Part shown: positions 52,581-63,038 of the stretch, in pieces
How the letters are laid out: each line of letters begins with the position of its first letter
Numbering within the stretch: position 1 is the stretch's first letter
NCBI RefSeq assembly: GCF_040822085.1
Contig: NZ_CP162006.1
Location: 1,302,001-1,366,000, forward strand
DNA length: 64,000 nt
Direction: 5' to 3'
Origin: Rhodoferax sp. WC2427
Lineage (GTDB): Bacteria > Pseudomonadota > Gammaproteobacteria > Burkholderiales > Burkholderiaceae_C
Made by a program: the position numbers and the translations under genes
Notes under the pieces: generated by a model
The model's input: only the letters and a program-made list of their open reading frames with translations
What the model was told of the DNA's origin: nothing
Database searches by the model: none

Positions 52581-52620
52581 AAAACCCTGTGGGCTTCGGC
52601 CCCCGGGGTTTTCTTTTTTT
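52581..52620 (+). terminator. Rho-independent terminator of ppsA
   Basis: A stem with AAAACCC/GGGTTTT outer and GGGC/GCCC inner pairs around a TTCG loop, then a T-rich run, about 55 bp after the ppsA stop. Confidence 0.8.
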
Positions 52621-52634
52621 ATGACTGACCCACT

Positions 52635-54932
52635 GTGTTTGCCCCTCCCTCTGTCACCACTCCCACCTTTACCCGCCTGCGCATGCTGCTGCTGCTGCTG
52701 TGGGCGTTGCTGTCGTTTGGCGTGGTGTTTTTTGCGAGGGACCTGACCTGGGTGGTGGCGGGCTGGCCGCTGAACTACTGGTTTTGCGCCCAGGGCGTGG
52801 TGCTGTGCTACTTGCTGATCGTGGTGGTGTATGCCTGGCGCCGCCGCCACGACGGCGCGGATGCCGAGCCTGGCCAGGTGTTGCCGTCGCGGCGCCGTCT
52901 GCACCGTAATTTTGGGCTGTACGTGGTGTGCCTGCTGGCGTTTCTGGGGCTGATGGCCTGGGCCGAAAGCCGGGGCATGTCGCGCTACTGGATCGGGGGC
53001 ATCTTTTTGTTTGCCACCTTTGGGCTGTACGCCAGCATCGGCATCTACTGCCGCACCTCCGACCCGGCCGAATACTACGTGGCCGGGCGGCGCATTCCGC
53101 CCATCTACAACGGCATGGCCACGGCGGCCGACTGGATGAGCGCGGCATCTTTCATCAGCCTGGCCGGGGGCTTGTACCTGAACGGGTTTTCCGGCTCCAA
53201 CGGCCAGCCGGGTGGGCTGGCCTACATCATGGGTTGGACCGGCGGCTTTTGCCTGGTGGGGCTGCTGATTGCGCCACGCCTGCGCCGCATGCAGCTCTAC
53301 ACCGTGCCCGATTTTTTTGGTGTGCGCTATGGTGGCCGCTGGCCGCGCTGGATTGCTGCCGGGGCGGCGGTGCTGTGCTCTTTCACCTACGTGGTGGCGC
53401 AGATTTACGCGGTGGGGTTGATCACCTCGCGCCTGACCGGGGTGCAGTTCGAGATCGGCATTCTGCTGGGGCTGGGTGGGGTGCTGGTGTGCTCTTTTCT
53501 GGGCGGTATGCGGGCGGTGACCTGGACGCAGGTGGCGCAGTACGTAATTTTGATCCTGGCATTTTTGATTCCGGTGTCCTGGCTGGCGTACAAGCAGCTC
53601 GGCAACCCGCTGGCCCCGCTGGAATACGGCCAGCAGTTGCCGAAGATTGCAGCACTGGAGCAGCAACTCATCGAGTCGCCTTCCGAGCGCGAAGTACAGG
53701 CCATTTACGCCCAGCGTGCCGCCCATTTTGGCAACATGCTGGAGGACGTGCCCCGCACCCTGGTGCTGGAGCGTGCCGCTGCGCAGGCCCGGCTGCGCCA
53801 GCTCCAGGCCGAGCGGGCCGACCCGTCCCTGGTGCGCAAGGCCGGGCGTGAACTGGCCGCTTTGCCCAAGGACGAGGCCACCGCGCGCGAACTCTGGAGC
53901 CACGCCCGGCAGGACAACCTGGAGCGCGCCCAGCCGCTGGCGGGCATGTCGCCCCACGCCCAGGTTTTTAACGGCAAGCCCGACGGCACCGCCGCCGAGC
54001 GCGATAGCTTCAACAGCTCCCGGTTGAACTTTTTAGCCCTGATTTTTTGCCTGATGACCGGCACCGCCGCACTGCCGCATTTGCTCACACGCTACTACAC
54101 CACGCCCTCGGTGGCGGAGGCCCGCAGTTCGGTGGCGTGGTCGCTGTTTTTTATTGCCCTGCTGTACCTGGCCGCGCCCGCACTGGCGGTGTTGGTCAAG
54201 TTCGAGGTGATGAGCCAACTGGTGGGCCAAAGCTTCGACAAACTGCCCACCTGGATCGCGCAATGGGCGCAGGTGGATCCGTCGCTGCTGCAGGTGACAG
54301 ATGTGAATGGCGACCACATTTTGCAGTTTGCCGAGTTGCGTCTGGGGGCCGATCTGGTGATGCTGGCCACGCCAGAGTTGGGCGGCTTGCCCTATGTGGT
54401 GTCGGGGCTGGTGGCGGCGGGGGGCTTGGCGGCGGCCTTGTCCACGGCCGATGGGCTGCTGCTGACCATGGGCAACGCGCTGGCCCACGACCTGTACTTT
54501 CGCGGTGCGCGGGACAAAGCCGACCCGATGGTGCGGGTGCTGCTGTCCAAATTCGCGTTGCTGCTGCTGGCCCTGGCGGCGGCCTATGTGGCGGCGCAAA
54601 AGCCGGCCGACATTCTGGCACTGGTGTCGGCCTCGTTCTCGCTGGCGGCGGCGGCCTTTTTCCCGGCCATGGTGGCGGGCCTGTTCTGGCAGCGCACCAC
54701 GCGCCGGGCCGCCGTGGCGGGCATGCTCACCGGGCTGGGCGTGACGCTGTGGTACATGCTGGTCAACGTGCCCTTGGTGCGGGGCTGGCTGGGCTGGGGC
54801 GGGTCGGGCCTGTGGTGGGGCATCCAGCCGATTTCTGCCGGGGTGTTTGGCCTGCCTGCAGGCGCGCTGGTGGTGTGGCTGGTGAGTCTTTTGCAGCCCG
54901 AGCCTGTACTGGTGCCAGAACGCGGGCTATAA
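52635..54932 (+). CDS. Fused sodium:solute symporter (DUF4212 small subunit + VC_2705-type large subunit)
   Basis: A 765-residue membrane protein. Residues about 15-75 ([37 protein letters not shown]) match the DUF4212 small subunit that is usually a separate gene. From about 95 the VC_2705 group of the SSS family follows: [86 protein letters not shown] charged, helical segment of over 100 residues (about 330-450) is inserted between membrane helices. Relatives carry acetate or other carboxylates. The start is GTG 52635 or ATG 52683, neither with a clear ribosome-binding site. Confidence 0.87.
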   Translation: MFAPPSVTTPTFTRLRMLLLLLWALLSFGVVFFARDLTWVVAGWPLNYWFCAQGVVLCYLLIVVVYAWRRRHDGADAEPGQVLPSRRRLHRNFGLYVVCLLAFLGLMAWAESRGMSRYWIGGIFLFATFGLYASIGIYCRTSDPAEYYVAGRRIPPIYNGMATAADWMSAASFISLAGGLYLNGFSGSNGQPGGLAYIMGWTGGFCLVGLLIAPRLRRMQLYTVPDFFGVRYGGRWPRWIAAGAAVLCSFTYVVAQIYAVGLITSRLTGVQFEIGILLGLGGVLVCSFLGGMRAVTWTQVAQYVILILAFLIPVSWLAYKQLGNPLAPLEYGQQLPKIAALEQQLIESPSEREVQAIYAQRAAHFGNMLEDVPRTLVLERAAAQARLRQLQAERADPSLVRKAGRELAALPKDEATARELWSHARQDNLERAQPLAGMSPHAQVFNGKPDGTAAERDSFNSSRLNFLALIFCLMTGTAALPHLLTRYYTTPSVAEARSSVAWSLFFIALLYLAAPALAVLVKFEVMSQLVGQSFDKLPTWIAQWAQVDPSLLQVTDVNGDHILQFAELRLGADLVMLATPELGGLPYVVSGLVAAGGLAAALSTADGLLLTMGNALAHDLYFRGARDKADPMVRVLLSKFALLLLALAAAYVAAQKPADILALVSASFSLAAAAFFPAMVAGLFWQRTTRRAAVAGMLTGLGVTLWYMLVNVPLVRGWLGWGGSGLWWGIQPISAGVFGLPAGALVVWLVSLLQPEPVLVPERGL

Positions 54933-54933
54933 T
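54905..54933 (+). promoter_or_regulatory. Promoter of the rpsF operon
   Basis: A perfect -10 TATAAT (54928-54933) overlaps the stop codon of the symporter gene; TGTACT (54905-54910) is a weak -35 at 17-bp spacing. The leader to rpsF is about 60 nt. Confidence 0.6.
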
Positions 54934-54999
54934 CATTGGCTTTGCCCTTGCTACACCACTACAGACGCAGTGGGTGGCTTCACATCCCTAAGGAGAAAT

Positions 55000-55368
55000 A
55001 TGCGTCATTACGAAATCATTTTGATGATCCACCCGGATCAGAGCGAACAGGTTCCAGCCATGCTGGAGCGCTACAAAGGCATGATCGTTGCCGGCGGCGG
55101 CAAGATCCACCGCGTGGAAGACTGGGGCCGCCGTCAACTGGTGTACCTGATCAACAAGCTGGCCAAGGCCCACTACCTGTGCGTCAACATCGAAGCCGAC
55201 CAAGCCATCATGGCTGAACTGGAACACGCGTTCAAGTTCAACGATGCCGTGCTGCGCCACCTGACCGTGGTGATGAAGAAGGCTGAAACCGGCCCTTCGT
55301 CGATGATGAAGACTGTCGAGCGCGAAGAAGCGCGCAAGACCCAGCAAGCCGAGTACGCAGCCCACTAA
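55000..55368 (+). CDS. rpsF: 30S ribosomal protein S6
   Basis: A 122-residue S6: [46 protein letters not shown] and the acidic/charged tail. It binds 16S rRNA with S18 in the platform of the small subunit. TAAGGAGA lies 6-7 nt before the ATG. First gene of rpsF-priB-rpsR-rplI, with 31 bp to priB. Confidence 0.99.
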   Translation: MRHYEIILMIHPDQSEQVPAMLERYKGMIVAGGGKIHRVEDWGRRQLVYLINKLAKAHYLCVNIEADQAIMAELEHAFKFNDAVLRHLTVVMKKAETGPSSMMKTVEREEARKTQQAEYAAH

Positions 55369-55399
55369 GGTGGCTTGCTGAACGGAGTTCCCACACGGA

Positions 55400-55687
55400 G
55401 TGAACCACGTTGTTTTGACGGCCTGTCTTGCAGAAGTTAAAAACCTGCGCTACACGCCCGCCGGACTGCCCGCCCTGGATATGGTGCTCGAACACGAGTC
55501 CAGTCTGGAACAAGCAGGCCACATCAGGCAAATCAAAGCAGCCGTTAAGGCTATCGCCTTTGGCGCAATCGCCGAGCGAATCCAGCAGCAGCCCTTGGGC
55601 AGCGTCTGGCAATTCACCGGTTTTTTGGCCTCCCCCCGACTGGGCAAGAACCCCGTACTTCATATTCAAGATTTTCAAACAGATTAA
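55400..55687 (+). CDS. priB: Primosomal replication protein N (PriB)
   Basis: A 95-residue single-strand-binding OB-fold: [31 protein letters not shown], then [23 protein letters not shown] and the C-terminal VLHIQDFQ. It helps PriA reload DnaB at stalled forks, and DnaB is encoded just downstream. The start is GTG at 55400, fitting the family length and giving MNHVVLTA; AACGGAG lies 12 nt upstream. Located between rpsF and rpsR as in other betaproteobacteria. Confidence 0.95.
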   Translation: MNHVVLTACLAEVKNLRYTPAGLPALDMVLEHESSLEQAGHIRQIKAAVKAIAFGAIAERIQQQPLGSVWQFTGFLASPRLGKNPVLHIQDFQTD

Positions 55688-55701
55688 ATCAGGAGTCCAT
55701 C

Positions 55702-55986
55702 ATGGCCGGACCAAAACGTTTCAATAACAAAGACAAGCGCCCCAAGCGCAATACCCAGTCCCTGCTGTTCAAGCGCAAGCGCTTTTGCCGCTTCACCGTG
55801 ACCGGTGTGGAACAGATCGACTACAAAGACATCGACACGCTGCGCGATTTCATCGCTGAAAACGGCAAGATCATCCCCGCACGCCTGACCGGCACGCGCG
55901 CCATTTTCCAGCGCCAGCTCAACACCGCTATCAAGCGTGCGCGTTTCCTCGCCATGCTGCCGTACAGCGACCAGCACCGCATCTAA
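55702..55986 (+). CDS. rpsR: 30S ribosomal protein S18
   Basis: A 94-residue S18 with the conserved [16 protein letters not shown] start ([13 protein letters not shown]), [28 protein letters not shown] and [19 protein letters not shown]. Longer N-terminus than the E. coli 75-residue form, as usual in this group. AGGAG precedes the ATG. 12 bp before rplI. Confidence 0.98.
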   Translation: MAGPKRFNNKDKRPKRNTQSLLFKRKRFCRFTVTGVEQIDYKDIDTLRDFIAENGKIIPARLTGTRAIFQRQLNTAIKRARFLAMLPYSDQHRI

Positions 55987-55998
55987 GGAAGTACGAAC

Positions 55999-56451
55999 AT
56001 GCAAATCATCCTGCTCGACAAGGTTTTGAACCTTGGCAACCTCGGCGACATCGTCAAGGTCAAAGACGGCTACGCCCGTAACTTCTTGATCCCCACCGGT
56101 CGTGCCCGCCGCGCTACCGAAAAGGCCAAGCAAGAATTCGAAGCCAAGCGCGTCGAACTCGAAAAAGCCGCTGCTGCCAAGCTGGGCGCGTCGCAAGTCA
56201 TGGGCGAAAAGCTCGCTGGCTCGACCATCAAGCTGACGCAAAAAGCCGGTGTGGACGGCCGCCTGTTTGGCTCCGTGACCAATGCCGACATCGCAGAAGA
56301 ACTGAGCAAGCAAGGCTACAAAGTCTCCAAAGCCCAGATCCGCCTGCCCAACGGCATGATCAAGACCACCGGCGACAACACCGTTGCTGTGGCTTTGCAC
56401 ACCGACGTGGTCGTTGAGATCACCGTAGCTGTGTACGGCGAAACCGCTTAA
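55999..56451 (+). CDS. rplI: 50S ribosomal protein L9
   Basis: A 150-residue L9: an N-terminal domain [34 protein letters not shown], a long connecting helix and a C-terminal domain with [12 protein letters not shown] and VVVEITVAV. It binds 23S rRNA near the L1 stalk. AAGGAAG precedes the ATG. Last gene of the operon; a strong terminator follows. Confidence 0.99.
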   Translation: MQIILLDKVLNLGNLGDIVKVKDGYARNFLIPTGRARRATEKAKQEFEAKRVELEKAAAAKLGASQVMGEKLAGSTIKLTQKAGVDGRLFGSVTNADIAEELSKQGYKVSKAQIRLPNGMIKTTGDNTVAVALHTDVVVEITVAVYGETA

Positions 56452-56469
56452 TCAGCGTTTCTCTGCAAG

Positions 56470-56502
56470 AGGCCGCCAGGGTGCAAATCCTGGCGGCCTT
56501 TT
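56470..56502 (+). terminator. Rho-independent terminator of the rpsF operon
   Basis: Perfect 11-bp stem AGGCCGCCAGG / CCTGGCGGCCT with an 8-nt loop and TTTT, 18 bp after rplI. Confidence 0.9.
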
Positions 56503-56625
56503 ACATTGGGCCGTGGGTTATACCGGGTTGTCCCGGAGTTATCCACGCGTTGCCCCCAGACTTGTGCCTCGACGTTGCCGGGCCCGCCGCGTAGCATCCA
56601 GCCTCACCCTAGGAACCTACTCCCC

Positions 56626-58044
56626 ATGTCTGCCGTTTTCCCCGCTCTGGACGATTCCTATGGCCAGGACCGCCAAATTGCGCAGCTGCGCATCCCCCCG
56701 CACTCCATCGAGGCCGAATCCAGTGTGCTGGGCGGCCTGCTGCTGGACAACAACGCCTGGGACCGTGTGGGCGACCTGCTCAAGGACGATGACTTCTACC
56801 GCTACGAGCACCGGCTGATCTTTGCCGCCGTGCGCGAGCTGGTCAACGCCAGCAAACCGGCCGACGTGATCACGGTGTTCGAGCGGCTGCAAAGCATTGG
56901 CAAGTCAGAAGAGGTGGGCGGCCTGGCCTACCTGAACTCGCTGGCCCAGTACGTGCCCAGCGCCAGCAACATCCGCCGCTACGCCGAAATCGTGCGCGAG
57001 CGGGGCATTCTGCGCAAACTGGTCACCGCCAGCGACGAGATCGCCACCAACGCCTTCAACACCCAGGGCCGCCCGGTAGACAAGATCCTGGACGAGGCCG
57101 AGCAAAAGATCTTCAACATCGGCGAAGAGGGCGCGCGCAACAAGCAGGGCTTCCAGGCCATGGAAACCCTGGTGGTCGATCTGCTGGACCGCGTCCAGGA
57201 GATGGCCGACAACCAGAACGACGTAACCGGCGTGCCCACCGGCTTCTACGACCTGGACCGCATGACCTCGGGCCTGCAGCCCGGCGACATGATCGTGCTG
57301 GCCGCCCGCCCATCCATGGGCAAGACTGCCTTCGCCATCAACATCGCCGAGCACGTGGCCCTCAAGGAAGGCCTGCCAGTGGCGGTGTTCTCCATGGAAA
57401 TGGGTGCTTCGCAGCTGGCCATCCGTATCGTGGGCTCCATTGGCCGCATCGACCAGGGCCATTTGCGCACCGGCAACCTTACCGACGACGAATGGCCGCG
57501 CCTGGCCGAGGCGGTGGAAAAGCTGCGCACCGTGTCGCTGCACATCGACGAAAGTCCCGGCCTCACCCCCAGCGAGCTGCGCGCCAACGCCCGCCGCCTG
57601 GCGCGCCAGTGCGGCAAGCTGGGCCTGATCGTGGTCGATTACCTGCAGCTGATGAGCGGCTCCGGCAGCGGCGGCAGCGGCGACAACCGCGCCACTGAGT
57701 TGGGCGAAATCTCCCGGGGTTTGAAAATGCTGGCCCGCGAGCTGCAGTGCCCGGTGATTGCCCTGTCGCAGCTCAACCGCAGCGTGGAGCAGCGCCCCGA
57801 CAAACGCCCCATGATGAGCGATTTGCGCGAGTCCGGCGCCATTGAGCAGGATGCCGACATCATCATGTTCATCTACCGCGACGAGTACTACACCAAGGAC
57901 GCGTGCAAAGAACCCGGCGTGGCCGAGATCATCATCGCCAAGCAGCGAAACGGCCCCACCGGCACCGTCAAGCTGGCCTTCCTGCGCAACATCACCAAAT
58001 TCGAAAGCCTGGCCAGCGGCTACGGCAGCGGCGGAGATTACTGA
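56626..58044 (+). CDS. dnaB: Replicative DNA helicase
   Basis: A 472-residue DnaB, close to the usual length, with no intein. The N-terminal domain (about 20-125) has PHSIEAESSVLGGLLLDNNAWDRV. The RecA-like C-terminal domain has Walker A ARPSMGKTAFAINIA, VFSMEMGASQLAIR, Walker B LIVVDYLQLMSGSG and arginine-finger region RPMMSDLRESGAIEQDADIIMF. Hexameric 5'-3' helicase at the replication fork. AGGAA lies about 10 nt before the ATG at 56626. A glycine/serine-rich stretch GSGSGGSGDN in the Walker B region is somewhat longer than in E. coli. Confidence 0.98.
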   Translation: MSAVFPALDDSYGQDRQIAQLRIPPHSIEAESSVLGGLLLDNNAWDRVGDLLKDDDFYRYEHRLIFAAVRELVNASKPADVITVFERLQSIGKSEEVGGLAYLNSLAQYVPSASNIRRYAEIVRERGILRKLVTASDEIATNAFNTQGRPVDKILDEAEQKIFNIGEEGARNKQGFQAMETLVVDLLDRVQEMADNQNDVTGVPTGFYDLDRMTSGLQPGDMIVLAARPSMGKTAFAINIAEHVALKEGLPVAVFSMEMGASQLAIRIVGSIGRIDQGHLRTGNLTDDEWPRLAEAVEKLRTVSLHIDESPGLTPSELRANARRLARQCGKLGLIVVDYLQLMSGSGSGGSGDNRATELGEISRGLKMLARELQCPVIALSQLNRSVEQRPDKRPMMSDLRESGAIEQDADIIMFIYRDEYYTKDACKEPGVAEIIIAKQRNGPTGTVKLAFLRNITKFESLASGYGSGGDY

Positions 58045-58046
58045 CC

Positions 58047-58985
58047 ATGGATCGCTCTGATATTGATAGCTGCTTACGCTTATTCGATAAGCACGGGGGG
58101 CACTTTTTACGTAAAACTCCATTGTGGAAGCTCTCAGGCGCGGACCTGGGCGTGGACTGCGCAGAAGTCTGGCTTAAGCTGGAACATCTGCAGGTCGGCG
58201 GCAGCTTTAAGGCGCGGGGCATGCTCAGCCGCCTGCTGGCCAACCCCATCCCCGCAGCGGGCGTGGTCATCGCCTCGGGTGGCAACGCCGGTATCGCCAC
58301 CGCCGCCGCGGCCCGGGCCCTGGGCGTGCGCTGCGAGGTGTTTGTGCCCACCAGTTCGCCTGAGGCCAAACGGGCCCGTCTGCGCGACCTGGGGGCCGAG
58401 GTGGTCGTCACCGGTGCTGCCTACGCGCAGGCCTTTGAGGCCTGCCGGGCCCGCCAGCAGGCCACCGGCGCGCTGTTGACCCACGCCTATGACCAGCCCG
58501 AAGTGCTGGCGGGCGCGGGCACACTGGCTGCCGAGATCGAAGCCCAGGGCGGTGTGCCCGACAGCGTGCTGGTCAGCGTGGGCGGCGGTGGCTTGATCGG
58601 TGGCATTGCCGCCTGGTTCGAACAGCGCAGCCGTGTGGTCGCGCTGGAGCCCGAACGCGCATCCACCCTGCACAGCGCCCGCCAGGCCGGGGAGCCGGTG
58701 GATGTGGCCGTGGGCGGCATCGCTGCCGACTCGCTGGGGGCCCAACGCATCGGACAGCTGGGCTGGCAAGTCACCCAGCGCCATGTGCAAGATGCTTTGC
58801 TGCTGAGTGACGAGGCCATTCTTGCGGCCCAGCGCTGGCTGTGGAAAGAGCTGCGGCTGGCGGTGGAACCCGGCGCGGCCCTGGGCCTGGCAGCCCTGCA
58901 AACCGGTGCCTACCGGCCCCGTGCCGACGAGAAAGTCGCGTTGATTTTGTGCGGCGGCAACGTCGATCCGGCCACTTTGGCCTGA
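58047..58985 (+). CDS. PLP-dependent threonine/serine dehydratase-like protein
   Basis: A 312-residue fold-type II PLP enzyme like the catalytic part of threonine ammonia-lyase. PLP lysine K55 in VGGSFKARGML, the phosphate-binding loop VGGGGLIGGIAAW, SGGNAGIATAAAARALG and the C-terminal LILCGGNVDP are present. No regulatory ACT domain. It probably deaminates threonine, serine or a hydroxy-aspartate. The ATG at 58047 lies 2 bp after the dnaB stop, and residues 4-16 are encoded by a copy of the dispersed repeat. An inserted new N-terminus or a shifted start is possible. Confidence 0.88.
   Translation: MDRSDIDSCLRLFDKHGGHFLRKTPLWKLSGADLGVDCAEVWLKLEHLQVGGSFKARGMLSRLLANPIPAAGVVIASGGNAGIATAAAARALGVRCEVFVPTSSPEAKRARLRDLGAEVVVTGAAYAQAFEACRARQQATGALLTHAYDQPEVLAGAGTLAAEIEAQGGVPDSVLVSVGGGGLIGGIAAWFEQRSRVVALEPERASTLHSARQAGEPVDVAVGGIAADSLGAQRIGQLGWQVTQRHVQDALLLSDEAILAAQRWLWKELRLAVEPGAALGLAALQTGAYRPRADEKVALILCGGNVDPATLA
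58056..58094 (-). repeat. Dispersed hairpin repeat in the 5' end of a gene, copy 16
   Basis: On the minus strand: GTGCTTATCGAATAAGCG then TAAGCAGCTATC and AATATCAG. It lies inside codons 4-16 of the dehydratase-like gene. Confidence 0.7.
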
Positions 58986-58988
58986 ATT

Positions 58989-60320
<1,332 letters not shown>

Positions 60321-60339
60321 AAGCCACGTTTTGGCCTGC

Positions 60340-60345
60340 TAGAAT
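60340..60345 (+). promoter_or_regulatory. -10 element of tRNA-Ser
   Basis: TAGAAT followed by a GC-rich discriminator (AGCGGGCG), 24 bp before the mature tRNA; typical of stringently controlled stable RNA promoters. No clear -35. Confidence 0.5.
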
Positions 60346-60369
60346 AGCGGGCGTTGCCTAACCGCAATT

Positions 60370-60457
60370 GGAAGAGTGGCAGAGTGGCCGAATGTACCTG
60401 ACTCGAAATCAGGCGTACCGCAAGGTACCGTGGGTTCGAATCCCACCTCTTCCTCCA
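60370..60457 (+). tRNA. tRNA-Ser(CGA)
   Basis: An 88-nt type II tRNA. Acceptor stem GGAAGAG / CTCTTCC, anticodon arm CCTGA-CTCGAAA-TCAGG with anticodon CGA (reads UCG), long variable arm GTACC-GCAA-GGTAC, T arm GTGGG-TTCGAAT-CCCAC and encoded CCA. The discriminator base is T (U73), where bacterial tRNA-Ser usually has G. Confidence 0.96.
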
Positions 60458-60465
60458 GTATTTTG

Positions 60466-60491
60466 AAAAGCGCCTAACCAGGCGCTTTTTT
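60466..60491 (+). terminator. Bidirectional terminator
   Basis: Stem AAAAGCGCC / GGCGCTTTT with a 6-nt loop and T run. Serves tRNA-Ser on the plus strand and, with its A run, the MFS gene on the minus strand, whose stop lies in the loop side. Confidence 0.85.
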
Positions 60492-61871
60492 CGTTTCTGC
60501 ACCACGGGAGCTGGCTGCGGCGATGGCCACGGCGGCCACCAGCAGCAGGGCGGCGAGGGCGAAGGTCGCCTGCAGGCCAGTGGCTACGGCCTCGGGGCGC
60601 GCCGTGGCAATGTCGGCCGTGCCTGCCGCAAAGGCAAACACCGCCCCCATCACCGAAGCACCCGTCACCAGCCCCAGGTTGCGCGACAGGCTGAGCAGGC
60701 CGGAGACCACGCCGCGCTGGTCGGCGGGCACGTCCACCATCACGGCGGTGTTGTTGGCGGCCTGGAACAGCTGGTAACCCGGGGTCAGGATGGCGATGGC
60801 TGCGATATAGCCGACCACGCCGAACAGCATGGGCAGCACCGACAGCGCCACCGCGCCCGCCACCATCGCCACCAGCCCGGCGACCACCATCGCTGCCGCA
60901 CCCCAGCGGTCTACCACCTGGCCTGACAGCACGCCGCCCAGGATGGAAATGGCCGGGCCGATGGCCATTACCAGGCCCACCGTGGCCGCGCTCAGGCCCA
61001 GCGCCCGCGACAGGTAGAACGGCCCCACCACAAAGGTCGCCATGACCACCGTGGCCACCAGCACGTTGGTGGCCAGGCTGGCGCCCAGCGCCGGGTCGCG
61101 GAAGGCCGCCAGCTGGACCAGGGGGGAGGCCACGCGGGTCTGGCTGAACACGAACAGGCCGGTGCCAGCGGCTGCGGCCAGCAACAGCGCGATATTCAGC
61201 GTGCCGAAGTGGCCCCGCCCCAGCGTCATCGCCAGCGCATAGGCTGCCAGGCTCAGCGCCAACAGCAGCGTGCCGATGGCGTCAAACTTGGCGGTGCTGC
61301 GGCCTGGGCGATCGGCGGGCAAATAGCGCTGTGCCAGTACAAAAGCCAGGATGCCCAGCGGCAGATTCACCAAAAAGATGGCCTGCCAGCCGAAGCCGCC
61401 AATCAGCACACCGCTCAGCGTGGGGCCGAGTGCGGTGCCCACGGCGGACATGGTGCCCAGCAGGCCCATGGCGCTGCCGGTCTGGGCCTTGGGCACCGTC
61501 TCGGCCACAAAGGCCATGGTCAGCGCCATCATGGTGGCCGCACCCAGGCCTTGTGCCACCCGCGCCGCCAGCAGCAGCGCCAGCGACGGTGTGGCGGCGC
61601 ACAGCACCGAGGCCGCGGTGAACAGCCCGATGCCGCCCAGCAACAGCCGCCGCCGCCCAATGATGTCGCCGAGTCGCCCCACGCTGACGATCAGCGTGGT
61701 GATGGCCAGCAAATAGGCCAGCACCACCCACTGGACTTGCTGGAACGAGGCGTTGAAGGCCAGGGCCAGGGTGGGCAGAGCCACGTTGGCGATGCTGGTA
61801 CCCAGCGAGGACAGCAGCATGGACAGCGACAGGCTGGCAAGGGCCCAGGGGATTTGGCGATTTTTAAACAT
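60474..61871 (-). CDS. MFS drug exporter (EmrB/QacA, DHA2-like)
   Basis: A 465-residue transporter with 14 predicted hydrophobic segments. Family marks: LGTSIANVALPTLALAF in helix 1, GRLGDIIGRRRLL between helices 2 and 3, LAARVAQGLGAATMMALTMAFV in helix 4 and the helix 5 motif GTALGPTLSGVLIGGFGWQAIFLVNLP. Proton-driven export of toxic organic compounds is likely. The ATG at 61871 is preferred over 61922. Diverges by 127 bp from a LysR gene that probably controls it. Confidence 0.9.
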   Translation of the reverse strand: MFKNRQIPWALASLSLSMLLSSLGTSIANVALPTLALAFNASFQQVQWVVLAYLLAITTLIVSVGRLGDIIGRRRLLLGGIGLFTAASVLCAATPSLALLLAARVAQGLGAATMMALTMAFVAETVPKAQTGSAMGLLGTMSAVGTALGPTLSGVLIGGFGWQAIFLVNLPLGILAFVLAQRYLPADRPGRSTAKFDAIGTLLLALSLAAYALAMTLGRGHFGTLNIALLLAAAAGTGLFVFSQTRVASPLVQLAAFRDPALGASLATNVLVATVVMATFVVGPFYLSRALGLSAATVGLVMAIGPAISILGGVLSGQVVDRWGAAAMVVAGLVAMVAGAVALSVLPMLFGVVGYIAAIAILTPGYQLFQAANNTAVMVDVPADQRGVVSGLLSLSRNLGLVTGASVMGAVFAFAAGTADIATARPEAVATGLQATFALAALLLVAAVAIAAASSRGAETKKAPG

Positions 61872-61998
61872 GGATGCGTCTTTCTGTGGAGCTAGCCGCG
61901 AGCGTAGGCCTTTACGCGGCATGGCGGAAGACGCAGCGTTTGCACTGTATGCGTGCGCAAGACGCCATGCCAGGCCCGAACTGCGCTATCGTGGACGC

Positions 61999-62895
61999 AT
62001 GGCAATCCCCGATTTCAACCTGCTGGTCACGCTGGACGTGCTGCTGGCCGAAGGCAGCGTGGCGCGTGCCGCCCGCCGCCTGCGCCTGAGCCCGTCGGCC
62101 ATGAGCCGGGCGCTGGCGCGGCTGCGCGAGACCACCGGCGACCCGCTGCTGGTGCGGGCCGGACGCGGCCTGGTGCCCACACCCCGCGCGGTGGAGCTGC
62201 GCGAACAGGTGCGCCAGCTGGTGCAGGATGCACAAGCGGTGCTGCGCCCCACCGAGGCGCTGCAGCCCGCGCACCTGGTGCGGACTTTCACCTTGCGCAC
62301 CAGCGAAGGCTTTGTGGAGTGCTTCGGCCCCGGCCTCATCGCCCGGATGGGCGCAGAGGCGCCTGGAGTGCGGCTGTGCTTTGTGCAAAAGCCCGACAAA
62401 GACAGTGCGCCCCTGCGCGAGGGGGCGGTGGACCTGGAAATCGGCGTCGTGGGCAGCGGCGCCGCGCCCGAGCTGCGCACCCAGGCCTTGTTCCGCGACC
62501 GTTTCATCGGCGTGGTGCGCGCGGGGCACGCGCTGAGCGAAGGCGAGATCACGCCCGCCCGCTATGCCGCCGGGCAGCACATCAGCGTGTCGCGGCGCGG
62601 GCTGTTCAAAGGGGGAATTGACGAAGCGCTGGAGCCGCTGGGGCTGCAGCGCGACATCGTCACGATCGTCGGCGGCTTTTCGACCGCCCTGGCGCTGGCC
62701 CGGGCTACCGACCTGGTGGCCAGCGTGCCCGGGCGGCACACCGGGGTGCTGCGTGCCGGCATGCACAGCTTTGACCTGCCGGTGGCCACGCCGGTGTTCA
62801 CCGTGTCCATGCTCTGGCACCCCCGGCTGGAGGCCGACCCGGCGCAGCGCTGGCTGCGCACCTGCGTGCGCGAGGTCTGTGTGGCGACGGACTGA
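61999..62895 (+). CDS. LysR-family transcriptional regulator
   Basis: A 298-residue LysR protein of the NodD/LeuO-like group. The HTH (about 5-62) contains FNLLVTLDVLLAEGSVARAARRLRLSPSAMSRALARLRE and the effector domain follows. The ATG at 61999 gives the usual start before the HTH. Divergent from the MFS exporter, its likely target. Confidence 0.92.
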   Translation: MAIPDFNLLVTLDVLLAEGSVARAARRLRLSPSAMSRALARLRETTGDPLLVRAGRGLVPTPRAVELREQVRQLVQDAQAVLRPTEALQPAHLVRTFTLRTSEGFVECFGPGLIARMGAEAPGVRLCFVQKPDKDSAPLREGAVDLEIGVVGSGAAPELRTQALFRDRFIGVVRAGHALSEGEITPARYAAGQHISVSRRGLFKGGIDEALEPLGLQRDIVTIVGGFSTALALARATDLVASVPGRHTGVLRAGMHSFDLPVATPVFTVSMLWHPRLEADPAQRWLRTCVREVCVATD

Positions 62896-62943
62896 AGAAT
62901 GCTTGTCCTCCAGGGCCGACAATATGCGATTGTTTTTGTAACT

Positions 62944-63003
62944 GGACTTACGCAAGTTCCCCCTGTAAGCCCGAAGGGCGATACAGGGGCGCTGCGTAAG
63001 TCC
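62944..63003 (+). repeat. 60-bp nested inverted repeat
   Basis: Three concentric arms: GGACTTACGCA / TGCGTAAGTCC (outer, 11 bp), CCCCTGTA / TACAGGGG (middle, 8 bp) and GCCC / GGGC (inner, loop GAA). It would fold as one long hairpin. It lies 36 bp before the orphan parA. The outer ends look like terminal inverted repeats of a mini-element. Confidence 0.8.
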
Positions 63004-63038
63004 TATGTAACCTTGTCGTCCTCCATAAGGAATGTGCC

